Assembly: GCA_003562475.1 (NCBI GenBank)
Contig: PWUU01000007.1
Span: forward strand, 1-64,000
DNA length: 64,000 nucleotides
From: Dehalococcoidia bacterium
GTDB taxonomy: Bacteria; Chloroflexota; Dehalococcoidia; GIF9; AB-539-J10
Reading direction: 5' to 3'
In this document: piece by piece, positions 1 through 7,770 of the stretch
Layout of the letters: every line of letters starts with the position of its first letter
Numbering within the stretch: the first letter of the stretch is position 1
Made by a program: the position numbers and the translations under genes
The notes under the pieces: generated by a model
The model's input: only the letters and a program-made list of their open reading frames with translations
The model's database searches: none
Told to the model about the DNA's origin: nothing

Positions 1-603
1 CTTGACCGTCCGGCGGCGCTGCCGCTGCCGCAGAGGCCGTACGAGTACGCGGAGTGGCGCAAGGCAGGGGTGAACCTCGACTACCACATCGAAGTGGATG
101 GCCACTACTACAGCGTCCCGTTTGCGCTGCTGCGAGAGAGGGTGGACGCGCGGGTGACGGCGACCACGGTTGAGGCGTTTCGCAGGGGCGAACGGGTCGC
201 CGCCCATGCCCGGTCGCACGTCCGTGGCACCCACAGCACCGTCAGGGAACACATGCCCCCAGAGCACCGCCGCTACGCCGAATGGAGTCCGTCGCGCTTC
301 ATCCACTGGGCGGGCAAGACGGGGGCGGCTACCGCCGAGGTGGTGGAGCGAATACTGGCCTCGCGCACCTATCCGGAACAGTCCTATCGAGCCTGCCTCG
401 GCATCATGCGCCTGAGCCGGCAGTATGAGCCGTCGCGGGTGGAGGCCGCGGCGAGGAGGGCCCTCAACTTCAACGCCTGCTCCTATCGATCGATGCGCTC
501 CATCCTGGCCTCGGGGCTCGATGGGCACCCGTTGGCCGTAGAGGAGAGCACGATGCCTTTGCCGCTGCACGAGAATGTCAGAGGACGTGACTGCTACAAC
601 TAA
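1..603 (+). CDS. istA: IS21-family transposase IstA, C-terminal part
   Basis: This is the 3' part of an IS21 transposase gene; the reading frame is open to base 1, so the N-terminal HTH and most of the DDE core are missing from the window. The visible 200 residues match the C-terminal region that follows the catalytic core in IstA proteins, including the YHIEVDGHYYSVPF segment seen in many Mu-type C-terminal domains of this family. The stop is followed after 13 bases by istB, with AAGGAGG between them, so the two are co-transcribed. IstA would cut and join DNA during transposition. Confidence 0.85.
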   Translation, partial: LDRPAALPLPQRPYEYAEWRKAGVNLDYHIEVDGHYYSVPFALLRERVDARVTATTVEAFRRGERVAAHARSHVRGTHSTVREHMPPEHRRYAEWSPSRFIHWAGKTGAATAEVVERILASRTYPEQSYRACLGIMRLSRQYEPSRVEAAARRALNFNACSYRSMRSILASGLDGHPLAVEESTMPLPLHENVRGRDCYN

Positions 604-616
604 GGAGGAATGACCG

Positions 617-1420
617 ATGCTGACCGAACAGACCATCGCCATCCTGCATTCACTCAAGCTCTTCGGCATGGCCAAAGGGCTGGGCGAGCGCCTCGCCATG
701 CCGAGCCACGGCGAGATGTCCCACGCCGACTTCGTCGGGCTCCTGGTCCAGGACGAGAAGGCCTACCGGGATAATCAGCGCCTGGCGCGCCTGCTCAAGA
801 ACGCCAAACTGCGCCAGCAGGCAGCACTTGAGGACATCGACTTTGCCCATGCCAGGGGACTCTCGAAACAGGTGGTGCTGGAACTGGGCACCACGCAGTG
901 GATAGCCAGCCACCGCAACGTCCTGCTCTCCGGCCCCGCGGGCATCGGCAAGTCGTACATCGCCTGTGCGCTGGGCAACGCGGCCGCCCGCGCCGGCTAC
1001 ACCACGCTCTACACCCGGGCCCCCAGGCTCTTCGAGAGCCTGCAGCAGGCCCGCGGCGACGGCTCGCACCTCAGGCTGCTCGACAAGCTCTGCCGCGTGC
1101 AACTGCTCATCATCGACGACTTCCTGCTCACGCCCCTCTCGGAGTGGGAGCGCAGGGATGTCCTCGAGATCGTCGAAGGTCGCTATGATGCCGGCGCCAC
1201 CGTCGTCGCCAGTCAGTGTCCCATCAGGGACTGGTACCCGGCCATCGGCGACCCGACCCTGGCGGACGCCATCTGCGACCGGCTGCTGCACAACGCCTGC
1301 CGGATCGAACTGAGAGGCGATTCCATGCGCCGAAGGGACGGCGGAGCCGCCAAGGCAGACAACCCGCATTCGGAGACACGTGACGCAGAGACCATTGCAC
1401 CAACAGGAGGGATACGCTAA
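617..1420 (+). CDS. istB: IS21-family helper ATPase IstB
   Basis: A 267-residue AAA+ ATPase that assists the IstA transposase, probably by remodelling target DNA. Walker A is GPAGIGKSYIA near residue 103 and a Walker B type LLIIDDF lies near residue 162. Length fits IstB (about 250-270). The ATG follows AAGGAGG after the istA stop. Both genes look intact here, so the element could be active if its left end and the istA start are also intact. DnaC-like ATPases share this fold, but the position behind istA settles the call. Confidence 0.92.
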   Translation: MLTEQTIAILHSLKLFGMAKGLGERLAMPSHGEMSHADFVGLLVQDEKAYRDNQRLARLLKNAKLRQQAALEDIDFAHARGLSKQVVLELGTTQWIASHRNVLLSGPAGIGKSYIACALGNAAARAGYTTLYTRAPRLFESLQQARGDGSHLRLLDKLCRVQLLIIDDFLLTPLSEWERRDVLEIVEGRYDAGATVVASQCPIRDWYPAIGDPTLADAICDRLLHNACRIELRGDSMRRRDGGAAKADNPHSETRDAETIAPTGGIR

Positions 1421-1429
1421 AGTCATGAC

Positions 1430-1753
1430 TCAGGCCCGGCGTCGCTCCGCTCCGATCAGCCGGCCACTTTGCTCCGGACGCGTGGCCACTTTGGCCCGTG
1501 CCCGCGGCCTAATTTCGCCGAAATCCGCAGCCAGCTTCGTGCCTTTCTCTGTCAGCACGATTCCCTCAGTGCTGGATGCTGCTACCAGATCGTCCCGGCG
1601 CATACGTCTCAGCGTGGCGGTCACAGTCGGCGGCGACACCTGGAGTCGTTCAGCCAGCCGCGCGCCGATGACAATTCTGCCCTCGCTACGCATGTTCAAG
1701 ATGGCTTCCAGGTACTCTTCAACAGTTCCTGTGGTACTTCGCTTATCTGCCAC
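1430..1753 (-). pseudogene. DtxR/MntR-type metal regulator, cut by the IS21 insertion
   Basis: The first 75 or so residues look like the N-terminal winged helix of DtxR/MntR regulators: TVEEYLEAILNM, then AERLQVSPPTVTATLRRM as recognition helix region, then VLTEKGTKLAA. After that, where the family continues with an RRH motif and the metal-binding dimerisation domain, the frame runs into the IS21 terminal repeats and stops after 107 residues. The start is GTG with AGGTGA just upstream. No dimerisation domain or metal ligands remain, so the product cannot be a normal metal sensor. The rest of the gene should lie beyond the left end of the IS, outside the window. Confidence 0.72.
1462..1493 (+). 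repeat. Two direct repeats in the IS21 right end
   Basis: GGCCACTTTG occurs at 1462-1471 and again at 1484-1493, a 22-base period. IS21 elements carry repeated transposase-binding motifs at their ends, and these are the likely sites. Confidence 0.6.
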
Positions 1754-1895
1754 TCTTCACCTGGCGTGATCCTTAGCCGCCACTTCCTTCCTCTATTAGT
1801 AATGGTTAAGTATAGCCAGGCCGAAGGTCGGGGTCAAATGCAGTCGCGCCGAGGTGAAGTCGCAGGGGTCTTCATGCGTTCCCAAGGAGATGGTG

Positions 1896-2200
1896 ATGGG
1901 ACTGTTCGAGCTTAAGAAGATCGAAGACATCACGGACATCGAAGAGTTGTTTGTGGCGCTTGCCAAGCGCAGGCACCGGAACCGCATACCACCGGAAATC
2001 CTCTCCGACGTGTCTTTGATGATGCAGATGGTGTTGTCCGGAAGGTGCTGCGTATTTCGGACCAAAACGGCCAGCGTCACGGAGCGAATTGGCCACCCTG
2101 TGCAGGGACTACAAGCTCTACCAGGCAACTGACCAGGACGTCGTGCCTGATGCAGGTTACCAGTCTTGTGATCGCCCCCAATGGTCCGATCCGGTTCTAA
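1896..2200 (+). pseudogene. Frameshifted small gene of unknown function
   Basis: A good ribosome site (AAGGAGA) precedes ATG 1896, and the first 47 residues look coding (MGLFELKKIEDITDIEELF, then KIPP-like RNRIPPEILSD). The frame then decays into cysteine- and arginine-rich sequence. Removing one T near 2036-2038 restores a protein-like continuation (PEGAAYFGPKRPASRSELAT, then CRDYKLYQATDQD). I read this as a single-base frameshift in a real gene. The family is not recognised. The original 3' end is unclear because the corrected frame runs into the convergent gene. Confidence 0.4.
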
Positions 2201-2206
2201 CCACCG

Positions 2207-3382
2207 CTACCAGTACATCTTCTCGAGGCCCGCTATCTCGCGCAGCATGTTGATGAAGTACTGGTACATTGTGAGGGGCACATCCGGAGGCACGAGATGG
2301 TCGAGCGCAGGGAAATAGCCACCCGACTCAAGCAGAAACGGCACCCTGGCCATCACCTCCTCGCGCAGCGCATCCGGCGTCTTAAGAAAGGCCCGCTTGT
2401 CGACATTGCCCGAGAGTATGATGTTCTTGCCATACTGCTTCCTGAGCGCCACAGCGTCGTTGCCCGCCGCGCACTCAAGCGGCCAGAAACCGTTGATTCC
2501 GGACTCGAGCCACAGTGGAATGAGCTGGTTCAGGTTGCCATCGCTGTCCACAAATATGGAATTCACGCCTGCGGAACGCAGCAGTTCCGTAACTCTCCTG
2601 TACCGGGGCACCATGAACTGCCTGACCATCTTCGGAGAGATGAGCGGCCCGGTCTTGAAACACATGTCCTCCCAGAACATGGCACAGTCGATCCTTATAT
2701 CGGCTATCACCCGTTTCACGACCTCGGCTTGAAGATAGGCCATATGCTCCATCATATCCTCGAAGAGAACAGGGTCGTCATAGACGAGGTAGAGCAGTTT
2801 TTCCACTCCCACCCATTCCCGCACGTAGCCGAACAAGCCGCCGACATTGAGCATGATCGGCTCGTCCTTGGCATTGATGCGCTGCACGTAGGCGGCCCAG
2901 TCGGTCGGCCACCGTTCCGGACTCGCCGGATCGAGTCGTTTCCTGTACTCTTCCCAACTGGGCCTGTCCTTGACGGGAAAGTCGAGGTACATAGGCATCT
3001 TTTCAGGATGCTTCTTCGAGGCGCGGACCTTCTGACCGCCCGCGTTGACGATAACCACGTGCTCGGCATCCTCATCCAGGACCTCGGTCTCGTACTCAGG
3101 CACGATTGGCGGGATGCCATACACGTACGGAACGCCGTGCACGTCGATGGTCTTATCCATGAAGAAGCCGAGGTTGATCTCCCGGAGCACCCTCACGTGG
3201 TCGAGACGGAAGTACTCACCGCGAAAGCGTGACTGCCTGATCTCAGGAGGAGCGCCCTGTGCGACCCACTCGTCGAGCGTCTCCGTCCAGAAGTCGTGAA
3301 AGTACGGAGTGATGAGCATCAGATCTCCGGGTCGTTCGAACTCGCAGATGCCCCGGAACCGTTCTCTACCACTTGTTGCCAT
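2207..3382 (-). CDS. Uroporphyrinogen decarboxylase (UroD)-like methyltransferase-family protein
   Basis: A 391-residue protein with the URO-D superfamily barrel pattern: ERFRGICEFERPGDL at the N-terminus, a central FWEDMCFKTGPLISP segment, then IFVDSDGNLNQLIPLWLESG and ILSGNVDK towards the end. In anaerobes, this branch (MtaA/CmuA-like) moves methyl groups to or from corrinoid proteins rather than making haem. The true HemE signature is not obvious and no corrinoid protein gene is nearby, so the substrate is unknown. ATG 3382 has GAGGGG upstream. It stands alone between a broken gene and an IS remnant. Confidence 0.8.
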   Translation of the reverse strand: MATSGRERFRGICEFERPGDLMLITPYFHDFWTETLDEWVAQGAPPEIRQSRFRGEYFRLDHVRVLREINLGFFMDKTIDVHGVPYVYGIPPIVPEYETEVLDEDAEHVVIVNAGGQKVRASKKHPEKMPMYLDFPVKDRPSWEEYRKRLDPASPERWPTDWAAYVQRINAKDEPIMLNVGGLFGYVREWVGVEKLLYLVYDDPVLFEDMMEHMAYLQAEVVKRVIADIRIDCAMFWEDMCFKTGPLISPKMVRQFMVPRYRRVTELLRSAGVNSIFVDSDGNLNQLIPLWLESGINGFWPLECAAGNDAVALRKQYGKNIILSGNVDKRAFLKTPDALREEVMARVPFLLESGGYFPALDHLVPPDVPLTMYQYFINMLREIAGLEKMYW

Positions 3383-3416
3383 AGCTGCTCACCCCTCTTA
3401 CCGGTTGTACTGTGCC

Positions 3417-3422
3417 ATTATA
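3417..3422 (-). promoter_or_regulatory. Possible -10 box for the UroD-like gene
   Basis: On the minus strand TATAAT lies 35 bases upstream of the UroD-like start. No good -35 hexamer sits at the usual spacing, so the call rests on the perfect -10 and its position. Confidence 0.35.
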
Positions 3423-3579
3423 GACGACCGGACCGATTATGGTTGCACTTCACCAGATTCACCTTCGCGTTTGCAGTTTCCGTCAGGCGGACTGTGGTTT
3501 GAGGGGCACCTCGTCCTTAGGATTGGACAGGGGCAAGCTCAGGGTTGATTCCTGCTATCTTCCTATACCTCATTCGCTG

Positions 3580-3911
3580 CTTTGGGAGTCACAGTTGAAA
3601 GGCTCCCCCCTTACGAGTGGCGCGATACTCGATAAGTCACCCACGTGGGGTGCTCCGGTGGCGGCAGCGTCCTCAGGACGACCTGAATTGTACATTGCTA
3701 CCGGTACGCGGTAGCCAAGGCTCTGGTGCGGACAGTGATCACCACAGCAGTGGGAGGCTTCGGCCAGCGCCTCCATCGCTACACTCGCCTTCAATGCGGG
3801 GCTGTGCCTCCTGCGGTTCCGCTGCGTGTCCTGTTCCTTTCTTCGCCTATTCTCGCGCAGAACTCCACTTGACTGCCCTATCCAAGTCCCTTGGGCCACC
3901 TCAAACAGACA
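3580..3911 (-). mobile_element. Internally deleted IS3-family element remnant (copy A)
   Basis: One minus-strand frame reads an OrfA-type N-terminus (NRRRHSPALKASVAMEALAE) and then, within about ten residues, the C-terminal integrase motif of OrfB (CPHQSLGYRVPVAMYNS). The whole middle of the element, including the DDE core, is missing. The upstream end, TGTCTGTTTGAGGTG on the minus strand (3897-3911), is matched by a second fragment at 12317. It cannot encode a working transposase. The other end, near 3580-3600, is uncertain. Confidence 0.7.
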
Positions 3912-3916
3912 GGAAC

Positions 3917-3945
3917 TTGGCAAGGAGGCTACTCCATGCTAGTAT
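3917..3945 (+). promoter_or_regulatory. Promoter of the CsoR-type gene
   Basis: TTGGCA (3917-3922), 17 bases, then TAGTAT (3940-3945) with an upstream TG (TGCTAGTAT), an extended -10 form. It lies about 60 bases before the csoR-like start and only 6 bases beyond the end of the IS3 remnant. A perfect palindrome TAGACGTCTA follows at 3955-3964 and could serve as an operator, but this is untested. Confidence 0.55.
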
Positions 3946-4007
3946 AGTGTACTCTAGACGTCTATCTTGCCGTACAGCTATCGTCTAATGGGGAGGACTT
4001 GAACAGA

Positions 4008-4301
4008 ATGCCTACAGTAGCTAGACAGTATCGTTACACTGAGAATAGGCTCTCTCTGTTGGCGAGGATGAAGAAGATTGAGGGTCAAGCTAAAGGTGTC
4101 CAACGAATGATTGAAGACGGCCGCTACTGTATTGACATCGTCCAGCAGCTAACCGCTCTCTCTGCGGCTGTTGATGAGGTCTCATTGCTGATACTCCAAG
4201 AACACATTAGTGGCTGTATTACTGACGCCATTCGTGAACAACATGGTGAAGAGCACATCAAGGAACTGATGTTAGCAATACGAAAGTCTATGAAGCGCTG
4301 A
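4008..4301 (+). CDS. csoR: CsoR/FrmR-family metal-sensing repressor
   Basis: A small all-helical repressor. With the ATG at 4008 it has 97 residues. The Cu(I) triad of CsoR is present: Cys41 in GRYCIDIVQQL, then His66 and Cys70 in QEHISGCITDAI. The N-terminal region KKIEGQAKGVQRMIE is also typical. A TTG nine bases earlier is in frame but only two bases after GGAGG, so ATG 4008 is preferred. Cu(I) binding would release the operator and turn on export genes. A CopA ATPase gene lies 3.5 kb away on the other strand, so copper is the likely ligand, though RcnR/FrmR relatives sense other signals. Confidence 0.88.
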   Translation: MPTVARQYRYTENRLSLLARMKKIEGQAKGVQRMIEDGRYCIDIVQQLTALSAAVDEVSLLILQEHISGCITDAIREQHGEEHIKELMLAIRKSMKR

Positions 4302-4449
4302 TACCAGTATGGGTGCCCGGCGCCACGGTATTGGAGGATTCTGATTCACACTGGTACTGATTTCCGGGGGGAAGGTCACTCATGTGTGTGCCCAGGATGG
4401 CAAGAGCGCCAGTTCTCACTAACCCTTAAGTATAGGAGGATGAAGACAG

Positions 4450-5247
4450 GTGAATGGCATTGTCATCAATATTGACCCGGTGGCCTTCCACCTCGGACCT
4501 CTTCAGATGCATTGGTACGGCCTGATGATAGCAGTGGCGATCATCGTAGGAGTACTGATAACGGTGCGCGTCGCTGAGAAGAAGGCGATCGCCGCTGACC
4601 ATATCTACAATTTGGTTCTGTGCGCAGTTCTGGGCGGCATAGTGGGTGCCAGGCTGTTTCACGTAGTCGACTATTGGGAATTCTACATGGCTGATCCGAC
4701 GCAAATACTGAGAGGTACCGGTCTGGCCCTATATGGGGCATTAGCAGGCGGAATTGCGGCCTCTGGGGTCTATGCGAGGATAAGACATCTCCCACCAGGG
4801 CGCGTTGCTGATAGCCTGGCGCCAGGCTTGCTTGTAGCGCTAATGATAGGCAGGATTGGCTGTATTATTAACGGCGATTCCCACGGTGTAGTTACTGACC
4901 TGCCCTGGGCTTTCATCTACACTCATCCCGGTGCTATGCTTCCGCGGGAGCTTCTGGGACAGCCCACTCATCCCTACCCGGCGTATGAGATCATCTGGAA
5001 TGCCATGGCCTTGCTGGTCATCTGGCGGCTTGACCGCCGGTTCAAGAAGGAGTGGATGGTGTTCCTGAGTTTTCTGTCGCTATATTCAGCGGGGCGTTTC
5101 ATTCTTATGTTCGTGCGTGACCAAAGGGTCTGGCTCTGGGGATTACAGCAGGCTCAGATAATTGCTCTGCTTGTTCTTGTGGTCTCCCTGGGGCTTATCA
5201 TCTATTCAGTTAGCAAGCGACCATCGGACGGCTATAGAGACCCGTAG
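4450..5247 (+). CDS. lgt: Prolipoprotein diacylglyceryl transferase
   Basis: Lgt moves diacylglycerol from phosphatidylglycerol to the lipobox cysteine of prelipoproteins in the cytoplasmic membrane. The 265-residue protein has about seven membrane segments, an early HWYGLM motif, the GRIGCIINGDSHG signature around residues 138-150 (family GRxGNFxNxE, with Asp where Glu is usual), and HPYPAYE. It starts at GTG 4450 with AGGAGG nine bases upstream. It is a housekeeping gene sitting inside the accessory region. The signature variant is worth noting but the call is firm. Confidence 0.93.
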   Translation: MNGIVINIDPVAFHLGPLQMHWYGLMIAVAIIVGVLITVRVAEKKAIAADHIYNLVLCAVLGGIVGARLFHVVDYWEFYMADPTQILRGTGLALYGALAGGIAASGVYARIRHLPPGRVADSLAPGLLVALMIGRIGCIINGDSHGVVTDLPWAFIYTHPGAMLPRELLGQPTHPYPAYEIIWNAMALLVIWRLDRRFKKEWMVFLSFLSLYSAGRFILMFVRDQRVWLWGLQQAQIIALLVLVVSLGLIIYSVSKRPSDGYRDP

Positions 5248-5265
5248 CACCTGGTCTCAACGACG

Positions 5266-5981
5266 ATGGGCGTGAATCTGGACGATTTGCTTCAGATCTA
5301 GAGAAGATACGCGGCGGCCGAGAACCGATTGCCTCGCGTCATCGAGGCCACCGAGGCCTGGGTGCGCCCATTCGTTACATACCTCGACCATGAGTTCGAC
5401 CCGGGCGCGGTGAGGCCTGACGATCTGCGCCACTACATCCTGCACCTTCAAGCAAGGCACAGGTGGCAATCGCACCCTACCATCTCCCCGGGAAAGGGTG
5501 GCCTGTCGCCGTTTACCATCGCCACCCACGTGCGCACGATTAAGGCCTTCTGGGCATGGCTTGCGCGCGAGGAATTCATCACCGACAGACGGATCAACGT
5601 TGTACCAACCCCCAAGACTCCCGTGCGCGACGTGAGACCGCTGTCCGCTGGTGCGTGCCATGCGCTTATTGATGTGGTACCCGAGAAGGGATTCACCGGA
5701 ATGCGAGATAGGGCTCTCCTGTTCGCTCTGTTGGGTTTGGTGCATGCATCACAGAGCTCATATCCCTCAGATGCTCGGATGTCGACTCTGAGACCGGACA
5801 ACTTCGCGTACTCGGCAAGCGTAACAAAGAGCGACGACTCTTCATGAGCAATGCTGTGTTCAAGGCAATGCACAAGTACTGGCACAGGGAAAGAAGCGGA
5901 CGACCTGGCCAATACTTCTTCGTGACAAGAGACGGCAGTCCGTTGACACGGTGGCACGTCGATGCCCAGAGCGAGCAATGA
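5266..5981 (+). pseudogene. Tyrosine recombinase (XerC/integrase type), degraded
   Basis: Three faults break this gene. An ATG at 5266 opens MGVNLDDLLQI and then meets TAG at 5299. The frame continues with a SAM-like core-binding domain (WVRPFVTYLDHEFDPG, then FTIATHVRTIKAFWAWL) to GMRDRALLFALLG near 5735. There the frame shifts; the continuation TELISLRCSDVDSETGQLRV and GKRNKERRLFMSNA is in another frame and ends at 5981. The catalytic HxLRH and Tyr region is absent. It cannot recombine DNA. Confidence 0.8.
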
Positions 5982-6426
5982 TCTGGCGTACGCAGGCTGT
6001 GTGTGGCGCGCTTCCATACCGGAGCAGTCGTAGGCCTGCTTGCCTTGTATTGCGGGGGACAGTACCTTAGCCTGCTGCGTATGTCGTTGTCAACCGAGAC
6101 GTGGACTTCCGTGCAGCGCTTCTCCGTTTGCAGCGGCCTCTTACTCTCCTTGTGCTTGGTCACATGTCCCTCACATATTGCACCTCATAGAACAGTAGTT
6201 ATGTGCGTACGCCCACCAGAACCATCGCCCACATTCGAATGCAGCAGCGATCCGTCTTCACGGGCGGGAAGCATTGTGACCTTCGGTTCCGTTCTGTGTA
6301 GCCTGCCGTTCTCACGGCGTATGCGAGAACAGGCCCCACCCAGGGTCCCCGTCCAGACGTCCGGGGCCACCTCAGTGGTGCTGCCCGCAGGGATACGCCG
6401 ACCAATCGTCGATGGCGATGATGCAC
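5982..6426. other. 445 bases without a recognised gene
   Basis: Open frames on both strands here are short, overlap each other and show no protein family that I recognise. No RNA gene, repeat or strong promoter was seen. It may be decayed accessory DNA continuing from the broken integrase. Confidence 0.5.
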
Positions 6427-6558
6427 TTACTCACGACCTGATCGGACGTTGCCGTCCTGCTTTCGCCGAGCGCTGCGGCGACGCATGTTCAATCCGACCA
6501 GGGTAAAGACGATCAGCAGGACAACTCCGCTGATAATCGCCACTGTTTGGGCATCCAT
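6427..6558 (-). CDS. 43-residue single-pass membrane peptide coupled to the ICMT-like gene
   Basis: This short frame starts MDAQTVAIISGVVLLIVFTL and ends in a basic tail (RRRSARRKQDGN), so it has one N-terminal membrane helix of about 18 residues with a positive cytoplasmic tail. GGAGG lies five bases before its ATG, nine bases downstream of the ICMT-like stop codon, so it is likely translated from the same message. The function is unknown. The hydrophobic run, charge pattern, ribosome site and operon position all support a real gene. Confidence 0.55.
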   Translation of the reverse strand: MDAQTVAIISGVVLLIVFTLVGLNMRRRSARRKQDGNVRSGRE

Positions 6559-6567
6559 CCATTCCTC

Positions 6568-7179
6568 CTATTGCTGCGGCCTGTTTCGCCTCGGAACAAA
6601 CATGGGCACACTCCTCTGGTACTCGCGGTATGTGTCGCCGAACTTCTCGACCATCTGACGCTCTTCCTTGCGGGCAAGCAAAGTGTATGCGAGCACAATG
6701 ATGGGGAACGCCGCTACCGAGATGATGGTGGGCCAGTGCACGATACCTTCGCCGAAGACTATGAGAAACAGTCCCGTGTACTGTGGGTGGCGCATGCGGG
6801 AGTACACACCCTCGGTCACCAATCTGCCTTCCTTTCGTGCCTGATGAATTCTTCGCCATCCATGCGCTACGAGAGTTGCGCCGACAAAGACGATTGTGTA
6901 GCCGAGTACCATGGCGACAATGTGAGCTGCCTGCGTGCCAAAGATCTGTGCCCAGAGGTTTCCTCCCTCTCCCCATACGAGATCGAGTCCAAAGAATCTG
7001 GCCAGGAAGTAGATGGTCAGAGGAAACCCGTACATCTCCGCATAGAATGCGATGATGAAGGCCTGGAGCGCACCGGCTCGCGACCACTCCTTCCAGCTCT
7101 GCGGGGCGACATAACGGTAGAACAGCCATGAAACCAGTACTACGAAAATGACGGCCAGTCCCCATGTCCCAAAATGCAT
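6568..7179 (-). CDS. Isoprenylcysteine carboxyl methyltransferase (ICMT/PEMT)-family membrane protein
   Basis: A 203-residue membrane methyltransferase with about four to five helices. The family C-terminal signature is clear: GVYSRMRHPQYTGLFLI, then ARKEERQMVEKFGDTYREY. This SAM-binding fold methylates prenylcysteines in eukaryotes; bacterial members act on lipids or unknown small molecules, so the substrate cannot be named. The stop is followed by a ribosome site and a 43-residue membrane peptide gene. It lies between the csoR and copA loci; a link to copper is possible only by position. Confidence 0.82.
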   Translation of the reverse strand: MHFGTWGLAVIFVVLVSWLFYRYVAPQSWKEWSRAGALQAFIIAFYAEMYGFPLTIYFLARFFGLDLVWGEGGNLWAQIFGTQAAHIVAMVLGYTIVFVGATLVAHGWRRIHQARKEGRLVTEGVYSRMRHPQYTGLFLIVFGEGIVHWPTIISVAAFPIIVLAYTLLARKEERQMVEKFGDTYREYQRSVPMFVPRRNRPQQ

Positions 7180-7770
7180 CCGGTCACCTCTCGTTCAGTA
7201 ATTGAAATCCCATCCTCAACCCACGACTGACTATGTCTTTCAGTATTCGTGTGTCTATCCCTCCACTCTCACCCTCTGTCCCTGTGACGGCTTGCCGGTA
7301 TCCCGCTTGCACCGGTCCGCGGCCAGCGGCGCGATGAAGCCAGTGACTGTCGAGAACGAACACAATGGTCCACTATGCGGAAGAAGGAACCGCCGACTCC
7401 CCAATTCGTTTCCTCCCTGCATAATGATGATCCCTCAACAATCAGAGTGGTCATTTGTCATCCGACTGGCCATTTGACGTACTCTTCTCTCTACCCCGGC
7501 GTGCCGGCAGACTCAGATTCGTGCTGGTACGTAGTTCGAGAGCGACGTCAACCATCCTACAGGTGTCACCCGTACGCCGGATCCCTGGGATTCCAGAACC
7601 ATCCTATCAAGATGGTAGTGCGTCAAGAGAATGCCGTCCACTGCTCACTTCCTCTCTACCCACAATTAGCAATCCTTTGCTGTGCGCGTTCTATTCCCTG
7701 GCGGGCCAGTCAGAACTTCGCCTTCTTTGGCGGCACAGTTCGGGTACCCACGTCGACACGCGTGCTCTCA
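7180..7770. other. 591 bases without a recognised gene
   Basis: The stretch between the copA stop and the ICMT-like start has only short overlapping frames with no recognisable motif. It should hold the copA terminator and the promoter of the methyltransferase gene, but no clear hairpin with a T-run or good promoter was seen by eye. Confidence 0.5.

Larger units (their letters stand above)
1..1529 (+). mobile_element. IS21-family insertion sequence, right part
   Basis: The stretch holds the end of istA, a complete istB and a right terminal region, the order expected for an IS21-family element. The left end lies outside the window. The right end is placed near 1529 because the terminal region contains two copies of GGCCACTTTG, as in the multiple terminal repeats of IS21 elements. 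A CA dinucleotide also sits at 1528-1529, just where the coding sequence of an interrupted DtxR-type gene resumes on the other strand. The exact end is inferred. Confidence 0.75.

Noticed and set aside
650-1426. A 258-residue open frame on the minus strand across istB
   Set aside because: It is antisense to the well-supported istB gene and has the low-complexity Gly/Val/Ala look of a GC-rich shadow frame.
6003-6506. A 167-residue plus-strand open frame
   Set aside because: No recognisable motif, no good ribosome site, and it overlaps the small membrane peptide gene on the other strand.
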